Assembly: GCA_042218115.1 (NCBI GenBank)
Contig: JBDGRJ010000080.1
Span: 1-12,476, forward strand
Direction of reading: 5' to 3'
DNA from: JBDGRJ01 sp042218115
GTDB lineage: Bacteria; Patescibacteriota; Patescibacteriia; Magasanikbacterales; UBA922
Length of the DNA: 12,476 bases
Shown here: positions 1 through 6,469 of the stretch, piece by piece
How the letters are laid out: each line of letters begins with the position of its first letter
Numbering within the stretch: the stretch's first letter is position 1
Made by a program: the position numbers and the translations under genes
The notes under the pieces: model-generated
What the model saw: only the letters and a program-made list of their open reading frames with translations
What the model was told of the DNA's origin: nothing
Databases searched by the model: none

Positions 1-187
1 ATACACCATTTTCCAGCACTTTTCCTTGGTAATTTATCACAGCAGGTGGCTGAGTCTCGGCACTAATTGAGCTAGGATTCAAAATCTTTACCAAACCCAA
101 TGAAGCAGCTAACAATAAAAAAGCGATCAAAAAGAGGTGTGGCAATCTCGAGTTAGTGATCAAATTTTTCAAGCTTTGAATTGGCAT
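1..187 (-). CDS. Exported surface protein, N-terminal fragment (INYQGKV motif)
   Basis: Only the first 62 codons lie in the window; the rest runs off the left edge. The product begins MPIQSLKNLI and has one hydrophobic segment at about residues 17-36, then SSISAET, which resembles a signal peptidase I site after Ala43. Next comes VINYQGKVLENG. A 'xINYQGxLxxxxG' stretch just after the signal peptide is common at the mature N-terminus of large secreted or cell-wall proteins, including tail-fibre-like ones, in Patescibacteria and other bacteria; that link is from family knowledge, not a search. The ATG at 185-187 is chosen because a strong ribosome binding site lies 8 bases upstream, unlike any other gene here. 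It has its own promoter and is separated from frr by a terminator, so it is transcribed independently. The function is not known; a surface structural or adhesive role is an inference. Confidence 0.75.
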   Translation of the reverse strand, partial: MPIQSLKNLITNSRLPHLFLIAFLLLAASLGLVKILNPSSISAETQPPAVINYQGKVLENGV

Positions 188-195
188 AGAAAAAG

Positions 196-203
196 CTTTC
201 CTC
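196..203 (-). promoter_or_regulatory. Strong Shine-Dalgarno of the surface protein gene
   Basis: On the minus strand this reads GAGGAAAG, 8 bases before the ATG at 185-187. It fixes the start codon. It stands out because the other genes in the window have no comparable purine-rich motif at this spacing. Confidence 0.75.
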
Positions 204-221
204 TATATATATGTTGCATAT

Positions 222-230
222 ATTTTACCA
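222..230 (-). promoter_or_regulatory. Extended -10 promoter of the surface protein gene
   Basis: The minus strand reads TGG-TAAAAT, an extended -10 (TG-N-TAAAAT, 5 of 6 to TATAAT). The -35 at 17-base spacing (245-250, TTTAGT) is poor, as is usual for extended -10 promoters. Transcription would start near 215, giving a leader of about 28 bases with the ribosome binding site in it. A 17-base inverted repeat (207-223) overlaps the end of the -10 and the start site and could be an operator. Confidence 0.5.
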
Positions 231-247
231 CATTAAATAACACAACT

Positions 248-281
248 AAAAACACGCCCACTGTTTAGTGGGGCGTGTTTT
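248..281 (-). terminator. Rho-independent terminator after frr
   Basis: Read on the minus strand, an A-run leads into a stem ACACGCCCCACT / AGTGGGCGTGT (11 pairs with one bulged C, loop AAAC) followed by five T. It lies 23 bases past the frr stop and ends the minus-strand gene series. On the plus strand the same hairpin is followed by a broken T-rich run, so it may also work in that direction, although no plus-strand gene is close. Confidence 0.85.
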
Positions 282-304
282 AAGGTTTTTTTAATAAGTT
301 TGGA

Positions 305-856
305 CTAAACTTGCTTAATATTTTCTTCTTTATCTTCTCTTATCTGCTCTATTTGGCTATTATATTCTTCTACTTTTTCATCCAGCTGCTCCAATTTTCT
401 ATACTTTTCATCTTCAGTTATCTCACCTTCCTGTTCAGCTAGCTCAATCTCGTCTTTGATCTCACCTCTAATTTGTCTAATCTTAATCTTTGATTCTTCT
501 GATTTTTCATTCAAAACTTCTATCAATTCCTCTCTTCTTTCTTTTGTCAGCTCAGGCAAAGGTAGTCTTATTTTTTTACCTTCTGTAATAGGGTTTATAC
601 CTATATCAGCTTCATGGAGTGCTTTCTCTATGTCTTGCACAGTATTTTCATCATAAGGCTCTACGAGCAAAGTTTTCGCATCCTCCACCGATATGGAAGC
701 TAAGGTCTTTAGCTCCTGAGTAGAGCCATAAGCTTCTACCTGCACACCTTCTACCATCTTTGGGTTTGCTCTGCCGGTCTGCAGTGAAGCTATCTCTTCT
801 TTGAGATGTTCTATCGTTTGCTCAAACTCACTCTGATGTTGTTCAATGAAATCCAT
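305..856 (-). CDS. frr: Ribosome recycling factor
   Basis: This 183-residue protein matches ribosome recycling factor over its whole length (usual size about 185). With EF-G and IF3 it splits post-termination ribosomes in the cytoplasm. Visible landmarks are LQTGRANPKMVEGVQVEAYG (residues 26-45), the IEKALHEADIGINP segment, KIRLPLPELTKERREEL, and the long C-terminal helix with IRQIRGEIKDEIE. The arginine corresponding to E. coli Arg132, important for ribosome binding, is kept in QIR; the next arginine of the usual RRDAND is Gly. No Shine-Dalgarno precedes the ATG at 854-856. The gene lies 42 bases after the lipoprotein stop, in a gap with a TTGACA box, and is the last gene before the terminator. 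It is usually next to tsf and pyrH, which are absent here. Confidence 0.97.
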   Translation of the reverse strand: MDFIEQHQSEFEQTIEHLKEEIASLQTGRANPKMVEGVQVEAYGSTQELKTLASISVEDAKTLLVEPYDENTVQDIEKALHEADIGINPITEGKKIRLPLPELTKERREELIEVLNEKSEESKIKIRQIRGEIKDEIELAEQEGEITEDEKYRKLEQLDEKVEEYNSQIEQIREDKEENIKQV

Positions 857-867
857 AAACTTAAATT

Positions 868-896
868 AATTAAGTTAATTAAACTTTTACTGTCAA
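868..896 (-). promoter_or_regulatory. Candidate frr promoter
   Basis: A perfect TTGACA (891-896, read on the minus strand) stands in the 42-base gap before frr. At 17 bases the -10 would be TTAATT (868-873), which is weak; CTTAAT at 16 bases is an alternative. The predicted start lies only a few bases before the frr ATG, so the message would be almost leaderless. Two adjacent TTAATTAA palindromes (866-873 and 875-882) overlap the -10 and spacer. Confidence 0.4.
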
Positions 897-898
897 CA

Positions 899-1987
899 TC
901 AATTGCCCTTAGTAGGGTTCATAAATCCGGCGTAGATAATACTCGGGTCCTCATTATGTACCTTTAAGCTTACTGGCAGCTGGCCCGTCGGTAGTTCTTT
1001 TGTAGACCAGCTTTGTCCTCCATCTTTGCTGAAGTAAAAAGTAGACCTGTTCTGTACTGTAGCGGTATAGTATATATCACTATCATTCTGAGGGTTTACA
1101 GCCAAGCCCCAAATATCAGCACTCCCTGGTGAGGTCACCAGCTCGATTGGTTCCCAGCTGTCTCCTTGATCCTCGGATACGAGTAATCCATACTTAGAAG
1201 CCCAGAAAATCTTATTTGAACTGCCCGGGTATACCACAGCCCTGTGAAAATCTAGAGCTTGGGCATAATCCTCCATGGTCTTCCTTAAGCTTACCCAACT
1301 TTTCCCCAGGTCCTTAGACCTGAATAGACCTTTTTGTTGAGAAGCAATAAAGATAGACTTCGGGTGTTGTTTGTCAGTATATATCTCAGCTATTGAAGCG
1401 TCAAATCTTTTAATCACATTCCAGCTGGTTCCAAAGTTGGAAGTTGCTAGTAGATCACCGTTTTTCTTTCCCAAAAATAACTTATAAGGTTCAGATTGCT
1501 GAAAGGCTAAGGTATTGATTCTAGCTCTTTGTCTATCTTCTTTATGAACTTGCTCCCAACTGCGAGAACAATCATTGCTGCGATAGACATTTAAGCCATC
1601 GGTAGCAAAAATAGTACATTTGTCTTCCGGGTGTATAGCAACATTGTAAACAAACTTACCCTCAAGAGGTCCGGTGGCTTTCTGCCAGGCCTGCCCTTTG
1701 TTGTAGCTATAGTACAAACCATTGCCACGAGAAGCCCAGTACAAAGCATCAGGGTCTTGAGGATCTTTGAATACTCTATATACCCCGACATTTTGGATAT
1801 TTTGTATTCCATCAGCGGTCATGAGCTTAGAAATCTGGTTCCATGTTTCTCCATTATCAGTAGTCACAAACATCCCGGATGGGCCCGATGTCTTTTTATC
1901 ATTAGTTTGCGGCCCCAGGCTGCAGCTGGCACCGAGGAAAATAACAGTTAATAGTATTAAACTAAACCTAGCTAATCTTTTTTTCAT
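899..1987 (-). CDS. Asp-box (BNR) repeat beta-propeller lipoprotein
   Basis: A 362-residue exported protein. Residues 1-21 form a signal peptide with a basic start (MKKRLAR), a hydrophobic core and LGASC; Cys22 is the probable lipidation site, though Leu sits at -4 instead of -3, so the lipobox is imperfect. The rest is a series of Asp-box motifs (S/T-x-D-x-G-x-x-W) ending at Trp49, 101, 144, 189, 231, 278 and 327, a regular 42-52 residue spacing. This predicts a seven-bladed propeller of the sialidase/sortilin/YCF48-like class. Several copies deviate (YNKG, NDCS). No catalytic sialidase residues can be assigned, so a binding or assembly role outside the membrane is more likely than an enzyme. 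It follows holB by 9 bases without a Shine-Dalgarno and probably shares its transcript. The exact role is unknown. Confidence 0.85.
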   Translation of the reverse strand: MKKRLARFSLILLTVIFLGASCSLGPQTNDKKTSGPSGMFVTTDNGETWNQISKLMTADGIQNIQNVGVYRVFKDPQDPDALYWASRGNGLYYSYNKGQAWQKATGPLEGKFVYNVAIHPEDKCTIFATDGLNVYRSNDCSRSWEQVHKEDRQRARINTLAFQQSEPYKLFLGKKNGDLLATSNFGTSWNVIKRFDASIAEIYTDKQHPKSIFIASQQKGLFRSKDLGKSWVSLRKTMEDYAQALDFHRAVVYPGSSNKIFWASKYGLLVSEDQGDSWEPIELVTSPGSADIWGLAVNPQNDSDIYYTATVQNRSTFYFSKDGGQSWSTKELPTGQLPVSLKVHNEDPSIIYAGFMNPTKGN

Positions 1988-1996
1988 AATTTGAAG

Positions 1997-2875
1997 TTAA
2001 GGAATAGTTTGTAAAATTTTATCTAAAATAATTTTCTTATTTATATTTTTCTCAATTCTATCTTGGCTTCGTTGCAGCTCTTTTAGTATATCTTTTATCT
2101 CAGTAAAACTTAAATCAGGATTGAAATCTATCTGACTCTCTTCTTGTAAATGCAGATGCAGACCGATCTGCCAGCTCGAGATAAACTCTCTGAGCTGATC
2201 TCTATCAAAATCATTATATAACTTCTCCAGCTGATCGGTCTTCTTATAGAAGGGCTGGTTTGCGATCTTACCCAGCGTTTTAATCTGTTCTAAAAACTCC
2301 TCAAAGCTATTATAATCCTCTGCCCACTCTTGAGCTTTCTCTTTTAGACCCGAAGCGGCAAAGCTTATTTTTTCTACAGGATCAGGGTCTATATTCTGGG
2401 ACTCTAAGTATTCACGTATATTTTCTTGTTTAACAGGTCTTATATACAAGCTTTGACAGCGAGAGTTAATCGTAGCAGGAAGCGAACTCTCATCGGTAAG
2501 AAGCAAAAAGATTACCGTATCTTCAGCCGGCTCTTCAAGTGTTTTCAAAAAAGCATTAGCAGCCGACTGATTCATTTTTTCTGCCTCATTTATTATCAAA
2601 ACCTTTTTATCGCCATGTGCTTGCCCGGAGACAAAGCCTCTCGCATATCTGATTTGGTCGACCTTAATCTCTCTGCTATCTTCGGTCCGAATAAGCTGGA
2701 AGTCCGGGGACTGTTGAGGAGGTCGCTGGAGTAGCTGCTTAGATATATTCTCAGCTATAGCCCTCTTTCCCACATGTTCGGGACCAACCAAACAATAAGC
2801 ATGACTAAGCTCACCTTCCTGCTTAGCTGTCTCGAAAAATTCTATTATTTTATTATGCCCGTACGTTGATTTCAT
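1997..2875 (-). CDS. holB: DNA polymerase III delta-prime subunit (clamp loader)
   Basis: A 292-residue AAA+ protein of the delta-prime/DnaX type, part of the complex that loads the sliding clamp. It starts with the usual 'GHNKIIEFF...SHAYCLVGP' and has a P-loop-like GPEHVGKR (31-38) in which the Ser/Thr after Lys is Arg. The Walker B region reads VLIINEAEKMN (92-102). It is followed by the diagnostic AANAFLKTLEEP (105-116) and the SRC sensor motif at 138-140, whose arginine acts in trans on the neighbouring DnaX subunit. The four-cysteine zinc module usual between P-loop and Walker B is absent: that stretch is short and lacks cysteines. Delta-prime subunits often do not hydrolyse ATP, and the altered P-loop fits that. 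It is 36 bases after the GT4 gene, with a candidate promoter in the gap. Confidence 0.92.
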   Translation of the reverse strand: MKSTYGHNKIIEFFETAKQEGELSHAYCLVGPEHVGKRAIAENISKQLLQRPPQQSPDFQLIRTEDSREIKVDQIRYARGFVSGQAHGDKKVLIINEAEKMNQSAANAFLKTLEEPAEDTVIFLLLTDESSLPATINSRCQSLYIRPVKQENIREYLESQNIDPDPVEKISFAASGLKEKAQEWAEDYNSFEEFLEQIKTLGKIANQPFYKKTDQLEKLYNDFDRDQLREFISSWQIGLHLHLQEESQIDFNPDLSFTEIKDILKELQRSQDRIEKNINKKIILDKILQTIP

Positions 2876-2881
2876 ATGATT

Positions 2882-2910
2882 ATTATATAAAAACTAGCCG
2901 CAAAGCACAA
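2882..2910 (-). promoter_or_regulatory. Candidate leaderless promoter of holB
   Basis: In the 36-base gap after the GT4 gene the minus strand holds a perfect TATAAT (2882-2887), with TTGTGC (3 of 6) 17 bases upstream (2905-2910). The hexamer ends 6 bases before the holB ATG, so transcription would begin at or next to the start codon. No Shine-Dalgarno is present, which fits a leaderless mRNA. Confidence 0.45.
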
Positions 2911-2911
2911 C

Positions 2912-4000
2912 TCACGACAGCAAAACCTGTACAGTTTTACGAGCAGCTTTATCCCAGGAAAATTTCCTTATTCTTTTTCGTCCTTGTTCAACTCTATTAC
3001 CGGAACATGACACAGCTTTATCTATAGCTTGTGATATTGAGTCGACCGAGCTTGGGTTTACATAATAAGGCACATCTCCGCCTACTTCTTGAAGAGAGCT
3101 ATCCTTAGAAGCTACTACAGGGGTCTCGCAAGACAAAGCCTCCAGCACCGGAAACCCAAAACCTTCATAAAGTGAAGGAAAGACCAAGGCTTTAGCATAC
3201 GTCAATAAAGAGGCTTTCTCTTTTTTAGAGACCCATCCAAGCTCTAAAATATCATCTCTGTAGCTGCTGAACTCTATTTCAGCTTTAATTTCTTCATAGC
3301 CATAACCGGGTTTACCAGCTAATACCAGCTGCAAATCACTGTGGTTCTCTTTAACTTTATCAAAAGATTTTATAATTCTTGATACATTTTTTTTACTTTC
3401 TATTCTACCTAAATAAAGTAAATATGGAGTTTGTACATCAAAATTATTCAACACTGACTCCTCTGCTTGGTTGTGCAGATCATCTATAAATCCATGTGAG
3501 ATGACATCAATCTTATCTTGGCTCAGGTTAAATTTTTCTATTAGCTCATCTTTTGTAAACTGAGAAGGAACAATTATTTTATACAAACATTTTTGCGCTA
3601 ATTTTGGCGTATATAAGCTGTATAAGCGCTCAAACAAGCTATAAGCCTGAGGAAACTCTGTCGCTGCCACATCATGAATAGTTAAGACTGTCTTTTCGGG
3701 ATGAATCAATGGAAATACATGGCCGGGAATAAATAAAATATCTACGGGCCTAAATAGCATTTCCCAGCTTAGACGTATCTGGGTCCAGAAAGGACCTCCC
3801 CATTTTAACACTTTACTACTCCAGTTTTCGGGCAGCTGTTCCAGTCCATAATCAAGAGTGCTTTTTGAATATAAAATAACCTGCACTTCTGCAGGAATAG
3901 ATGATTTTAAATGTTGTATTATCTGATAGCAGTACTTCTCCACTCCGCTTCTTTCCTTTTGGTTTGCCCTTGAGGCGTCAATTCCCAGCTTAAGCGGCAT
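2912..4000 (-). CDS. GT4-family (GT-B) glycosyltransferase
   Basis: A 362-residue GT-B enzyme that transfers a sugar from a nucleotide-activated donor, probably at the inner face of the membrane. The N-terminal acceptor domain starts GIDASRANQKERSGVEKY (6-23), the pattern of mannosyl- and rhamnosyltransferase-like GT4 proteins. It continues with TVLTIHDVAATEFP and IVPSQFTKDELI. The C-terminal donor domain has YLLYLGRIESKKN (193-205; Arg199 and Lys204 are the likely phosphate contacts), LVLAGKPGYG, and the E-x7-E motif from Glu279 to Glu287 in YEGFGFPVLEAL. No membrane segment or signal peptide is visible. The ATG is one base after the mreB stop, so the two are translationally coupled. With the GT2 and DUF4012 genes it suggests synthesis of a surface glycan or glycoconjugate; the sugar cannot be read from the sequence. 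Confidence 0.93.
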   Translation of the reverse strand: MPLKLGIDASRANQKERSGVEKYCYQIIQHLKSSIPAEVQVILYSKSTLDYGLEQLPENWSSKVLKWGGPFWTQIRLSWEMLFRPVDILFIPGHVFPLIHPEKTVLTIHDVAATEFPQAYSLFERLYSLYTPKLAQKCLYKIIVPSQFTKDELIEKFNLSQDKIDVISHGFIDDLHNQAEESVLNNFDVQTPYLLYLGRIESKKNVSRIIKSFDKVKENHSDLQLVLAGKPGYGYEEIKAEIEFSSYRDDILELGWVSKKEKASLLTYAKALVFPSLYEGFGFPVLEALSCETPVVASKDSSLQEVGGDVPYYVNPSSVDSISQAIDKAVSCSGNRVEQGRKRIRKFSWDKAARKTVQVLLS

Positions 4001-4001
4001 G

Positions 4002-5009
4002 TTATTGGTTTGAGAGAATACTTCTCTTGTAGCTTTCTAGATTTTCCAAGGCTATCCCGGTGCCTTTTGCCACAGAAAGCAAAGGCTCATCAGCAACATA
4101 GCAGGGTACTCCGGTAGATTGAACTATTAGCTCATCCAAATTTCTAAGTTTGCTAGCACCACCAGAGAGAATAATCCCTTTTTCCATAACATCGGCTGAC
4201 AGTTCAGGCGGTGTGTCGTGAAGCACTTCTTTGACAGACTTTACCAGATCATCCAGATCTTCCTCCAGAGCTTCAGTAGTATCTTCTGAAGATATCTCAA
4301 TAGTTCTGGGTAGACCGGAGATCATATCTCTACCCTTAACCTCCATTGTTAGCTCTTCCTCCATAAACATTGCAGACCCTACTTTTTTCTTCACTTCCTC
4401 GGCTGATCTGTCACCGATAGCCAATCCATATTTTCTGCGGATAAACTCAGAGATAGATTGATCGAACTGCATACCACCGATTCTTACCGAACCACAAGAT
4501 ACTATACCTCCCAACGAGATTACGGCAACTTCAGCAGTGCCCCCACCGACATCGACCACCATATCTCCTGAGGCGCTGCCGATAGGGATACCTGCCCCGA
4601 TAGCAGCAACTATCGGCTCTTTTATGATATAGGCGGCCCTTGCTCCGGCAGACATAGAAGCATCTATTACAGCTCTTCTTTCTGTAGAAGTAATTCCAGC
4701 CGGAACCGCCACCATTACCTCGGGACGAAATAAGCGCAAAGACCCCAAGGCTTTATTAATAAAGTACCTCAGCATTGCTTCGGTAGTGTTGTAGCTGGCG
4801 ATCACACCGTCTTTGAGAGGTCTCTCCGCCACTATTGTATCGGGTGTTCTTCCTATCATATCTTTAGCTTCATTGCCTACTGCCAACACCTCATTATCCT
4901 CCTTGGATACAGCCACTACTGATGGTTCGTTAATTACAACACCCTTGTTGGGCACATGCACCAACACGTTAGTAGTCCCCAGATCAATTGCTATTTTCTT
5001 TTTCCACAT
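4002..5009 (-). CDS. mreB: Rod-shape actin homologue MreB
   Basis: A 335-residue bacterial actin of normal length. It forms membrane-associated filaments that guide cell-wall synthesis. The ASKHA signatures are intact: phosphate-1 DLGTTN (9-14), VAVPAGITSTERRAV (100-114), the probable catalytic Glu in IIKEPIVAAIGAG (Glu131), phosphate-2 DVGGGTAEVAVISLGG (153-168), SVRIGGMQFDQSI (174-186) and the adenosine motif GIILSGGASKL (278-288). The short MWKKKIAID start could contribute to membrane contact through Trp2, as hydrophobic N-termini do in other MreB proteins. mreC, mreD, rodA and pbp2 are not adjacent; the neighbours are a DUF4012 protein 2 bases upstream and a GT4 enzyme 1 base downstream. 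The tight packing suggests filament and envelope-glycan proteins are made together. Confidence 0.96.
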   Translation of the reverse strand: MWKKKIAIDLGTTNVLVHVPNKGVVINEPSVVAVSKEDNEVLAVGNEAKDMIGRTPDTIVAERPLKDGVIASYNTTEAMLRYFINKALGSLRLFRPEVMVAVPAGITSTERRAVIDASMSAGARAAYIIKEPIVAAIGAGIPIGSASGDMVVDVGGGTAEVAVISLGGIVSCGSVRIGGMQFDQSISEFIRRKYGLAIGDRSAEEVKKKVGSAMFMEEELTMEVKGRDMISGLPRTIEISSEDTTEALEEDLDDLVKSVKEVLHDTPPELSADVMEKGIILSGGASKLRNLDELIVQSTGVPCYVADEPLLSVAKGTGIALENLESYKRSILSNQ

Positions 5010-5011
5010 AG

Positions 5012-6469
5012 CTAAAATTTAACTTTAAATTGACGATCCGTTCTCAGATTAGTAGAGATAGTATACTTATCATTCCCCCAGTATTTTTTTAACTCCGAAG
5101 GGGAAGCATTAGTAATATTTTTACCAAATTCCAGCTCGAGCGTCAATTTAGGCTTAATTGTACCTATTTGCTTTTGTGCAATTAATTTATACGAGCCGTT
5201 TTTGATCTTGTTAGCCACCCTTTTTGGTAGAGTATAGTCAAAAGATAGTGTCTTAGCCTGACCAGGTTCTAAAGTAGTTAGATGACCAAACCATTGTTTT
5301 TGTATCTCCCGACCTCGTCTAATCTTTCCTCGGTCAATATCTTCACCGTCTTCTTGAGCTGAAAGAAGCTTTGAGCCCTTGGGAGTATAAACTCTAGCAA
5401 ACGTAATATACTTAGAAGTTCTCCAATCATACTCGCCGGTGTGCTTGTAAGTCATGCTTGCCGTAGCCACAAACTGATCACCTTTCCGATCTATCTTATA
5501 ATTCAAACTTCTATCAATAGCATGATCGGTCTTTAGAGCAGCCAGATTAGCATCCACCCACATCAAAAAATCACCTGATGTTTGTTTTAGCTGCCCTGTA
5601 AATCCTTTTTGAGCTAACTTTTTTTGAAGCTTGTTGTCTTGAGCAAAAACGACTACGTGCTTCTCTTCTAACATTCTTCTGGCTAATTTCAAGTAGTTTT
5701 TATATTCTTTAAATAAGTTAGCTTGTATCTTCTTAGTTAGTTTTTGGAAAAAGGGTTTCATTATTTGCTTGCGATCCCTAAAGCTTAACCCTCGATCTTT
5801 GAAACCATAACTAACCTCATACTGAAGCTTCTCCACTACATTATCAGCATTAAATTTAAGACCCTCCACCTCTATAGGGCCTACAATTCGGACAACTTCC
5901 TTTAAAACTTGTGTAGTTATAGCAGCTACAAAATCTATCTCTTCTGCTGCCGTTCCACCTTCTTTTGAATAAAATTTTAAACCTCGCTGAGCATTTTTCT
6001 TAAAGTCCGGTGACCAGTTGCTATCCCTAAAATACCATCTATCTACCTTCAGTTTGTCTTTTATTAACTCAGGCGGTTCGGGCTTCCAAGACTTTGGTGT
6101 TTGGCTATCCAGTTTTTCTACGCCCCGAAGCTGCAGCACTTTTATTCTTCCCTCTGATACCCTAAGCGTTGCATAAGATCCAATAAAACCACCCCCTGGT
6201 CTCAGCTCAGTATTGTTCAAAAACATAACCAAGAAAGTCTTTGGCTCATCAAACCCAAGAAAAGTGGGGACTAAAGATAAGAAAAAGCGATTCTCTTTTG
6301 ACACCCTCTTTTTTATCTGATTTTGAACAGCCTCATTTCTAACTACATCAGTAACTTTTATCTGCTGAGCCCAATTATAAACAAAAAATACTGCTGCTCC
6401 CAATACCACTAAAGCACAGAAAATTATCAGCGACCAGAAAATTGTTTTTCTTTTGTCTCGTTGATTCAT
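5012..6469 (-). CDS. DUF4012 membrane-anchored protein
   Basis: A 485-residue protein with a basic N-terminus, one transmembrane helix (about 10-31) and a large part that is probably extracellular. The family is recognised from LVMFLNNTELRPGGGFIGSY (80-99), then LRVSEGRI, WYFRDSNWSPDF (145-156), and the C-terminal TYKHTGEYDW...YITFARVYTPKGS...FGHLTTLEPGQAKTLSFDYTLP part, a beta-rich module typical of the family. DUF4012 has no established biochemical function; it is frequent in Patescibacteria and Actinobacteria beside glycosyltransferases and polysaccharide genes. The ATG overlaps the GT2 stop in ATGA, so it is translationally coupled to the glycosyltransferase, and mreB follows after 2 bases. 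An envelope-assembly role is an inference from that context. No catalytic motif could be assigned. Confidence 0.88.
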   Translation of the reverse strand: MNQRDKRKTIFWSLIIFCALVVLGAAVFFVYNWAQQIKVTDVVRNEAVQNQIKKRVSKENRFFLSLVPTFLGFDEPKTFLVMFLNNTELRPGGGFIGSYATLRVSEGRIKVLQLRGVEKLDSQTPKSWKPEPPELIKDKLKVDRWYFRDSNWSPDFKKNAQRGLKFYSKEGGTAAEEIDFVAAITTQVLKEVVRIVGPIEVEGLKFNADNVVEKLQYEVSYGFKDRGLSFRDRKQIMKPFFQKLTKKIQANLFKEYKNYLKLARRMLEEKHVVVFAQDNKLQKKLAQKGFTGQLKQTSGDFLMWVDANLAALKTDHAIDRSLNYKIDRKGDQFVATASMTYKHTGEYDWRTSKYITFARVYTPKGSKLLSAQEDGEDIDRGKIRRGREIQKQWFGHLTTLEPGQAKTLSFDYTLPKRVANKIKNGSYKLIAQKQIGTIKPKLTLELEFGKNITNASPSELKKYWGNDKYTISTNLRTDRQFKVKF

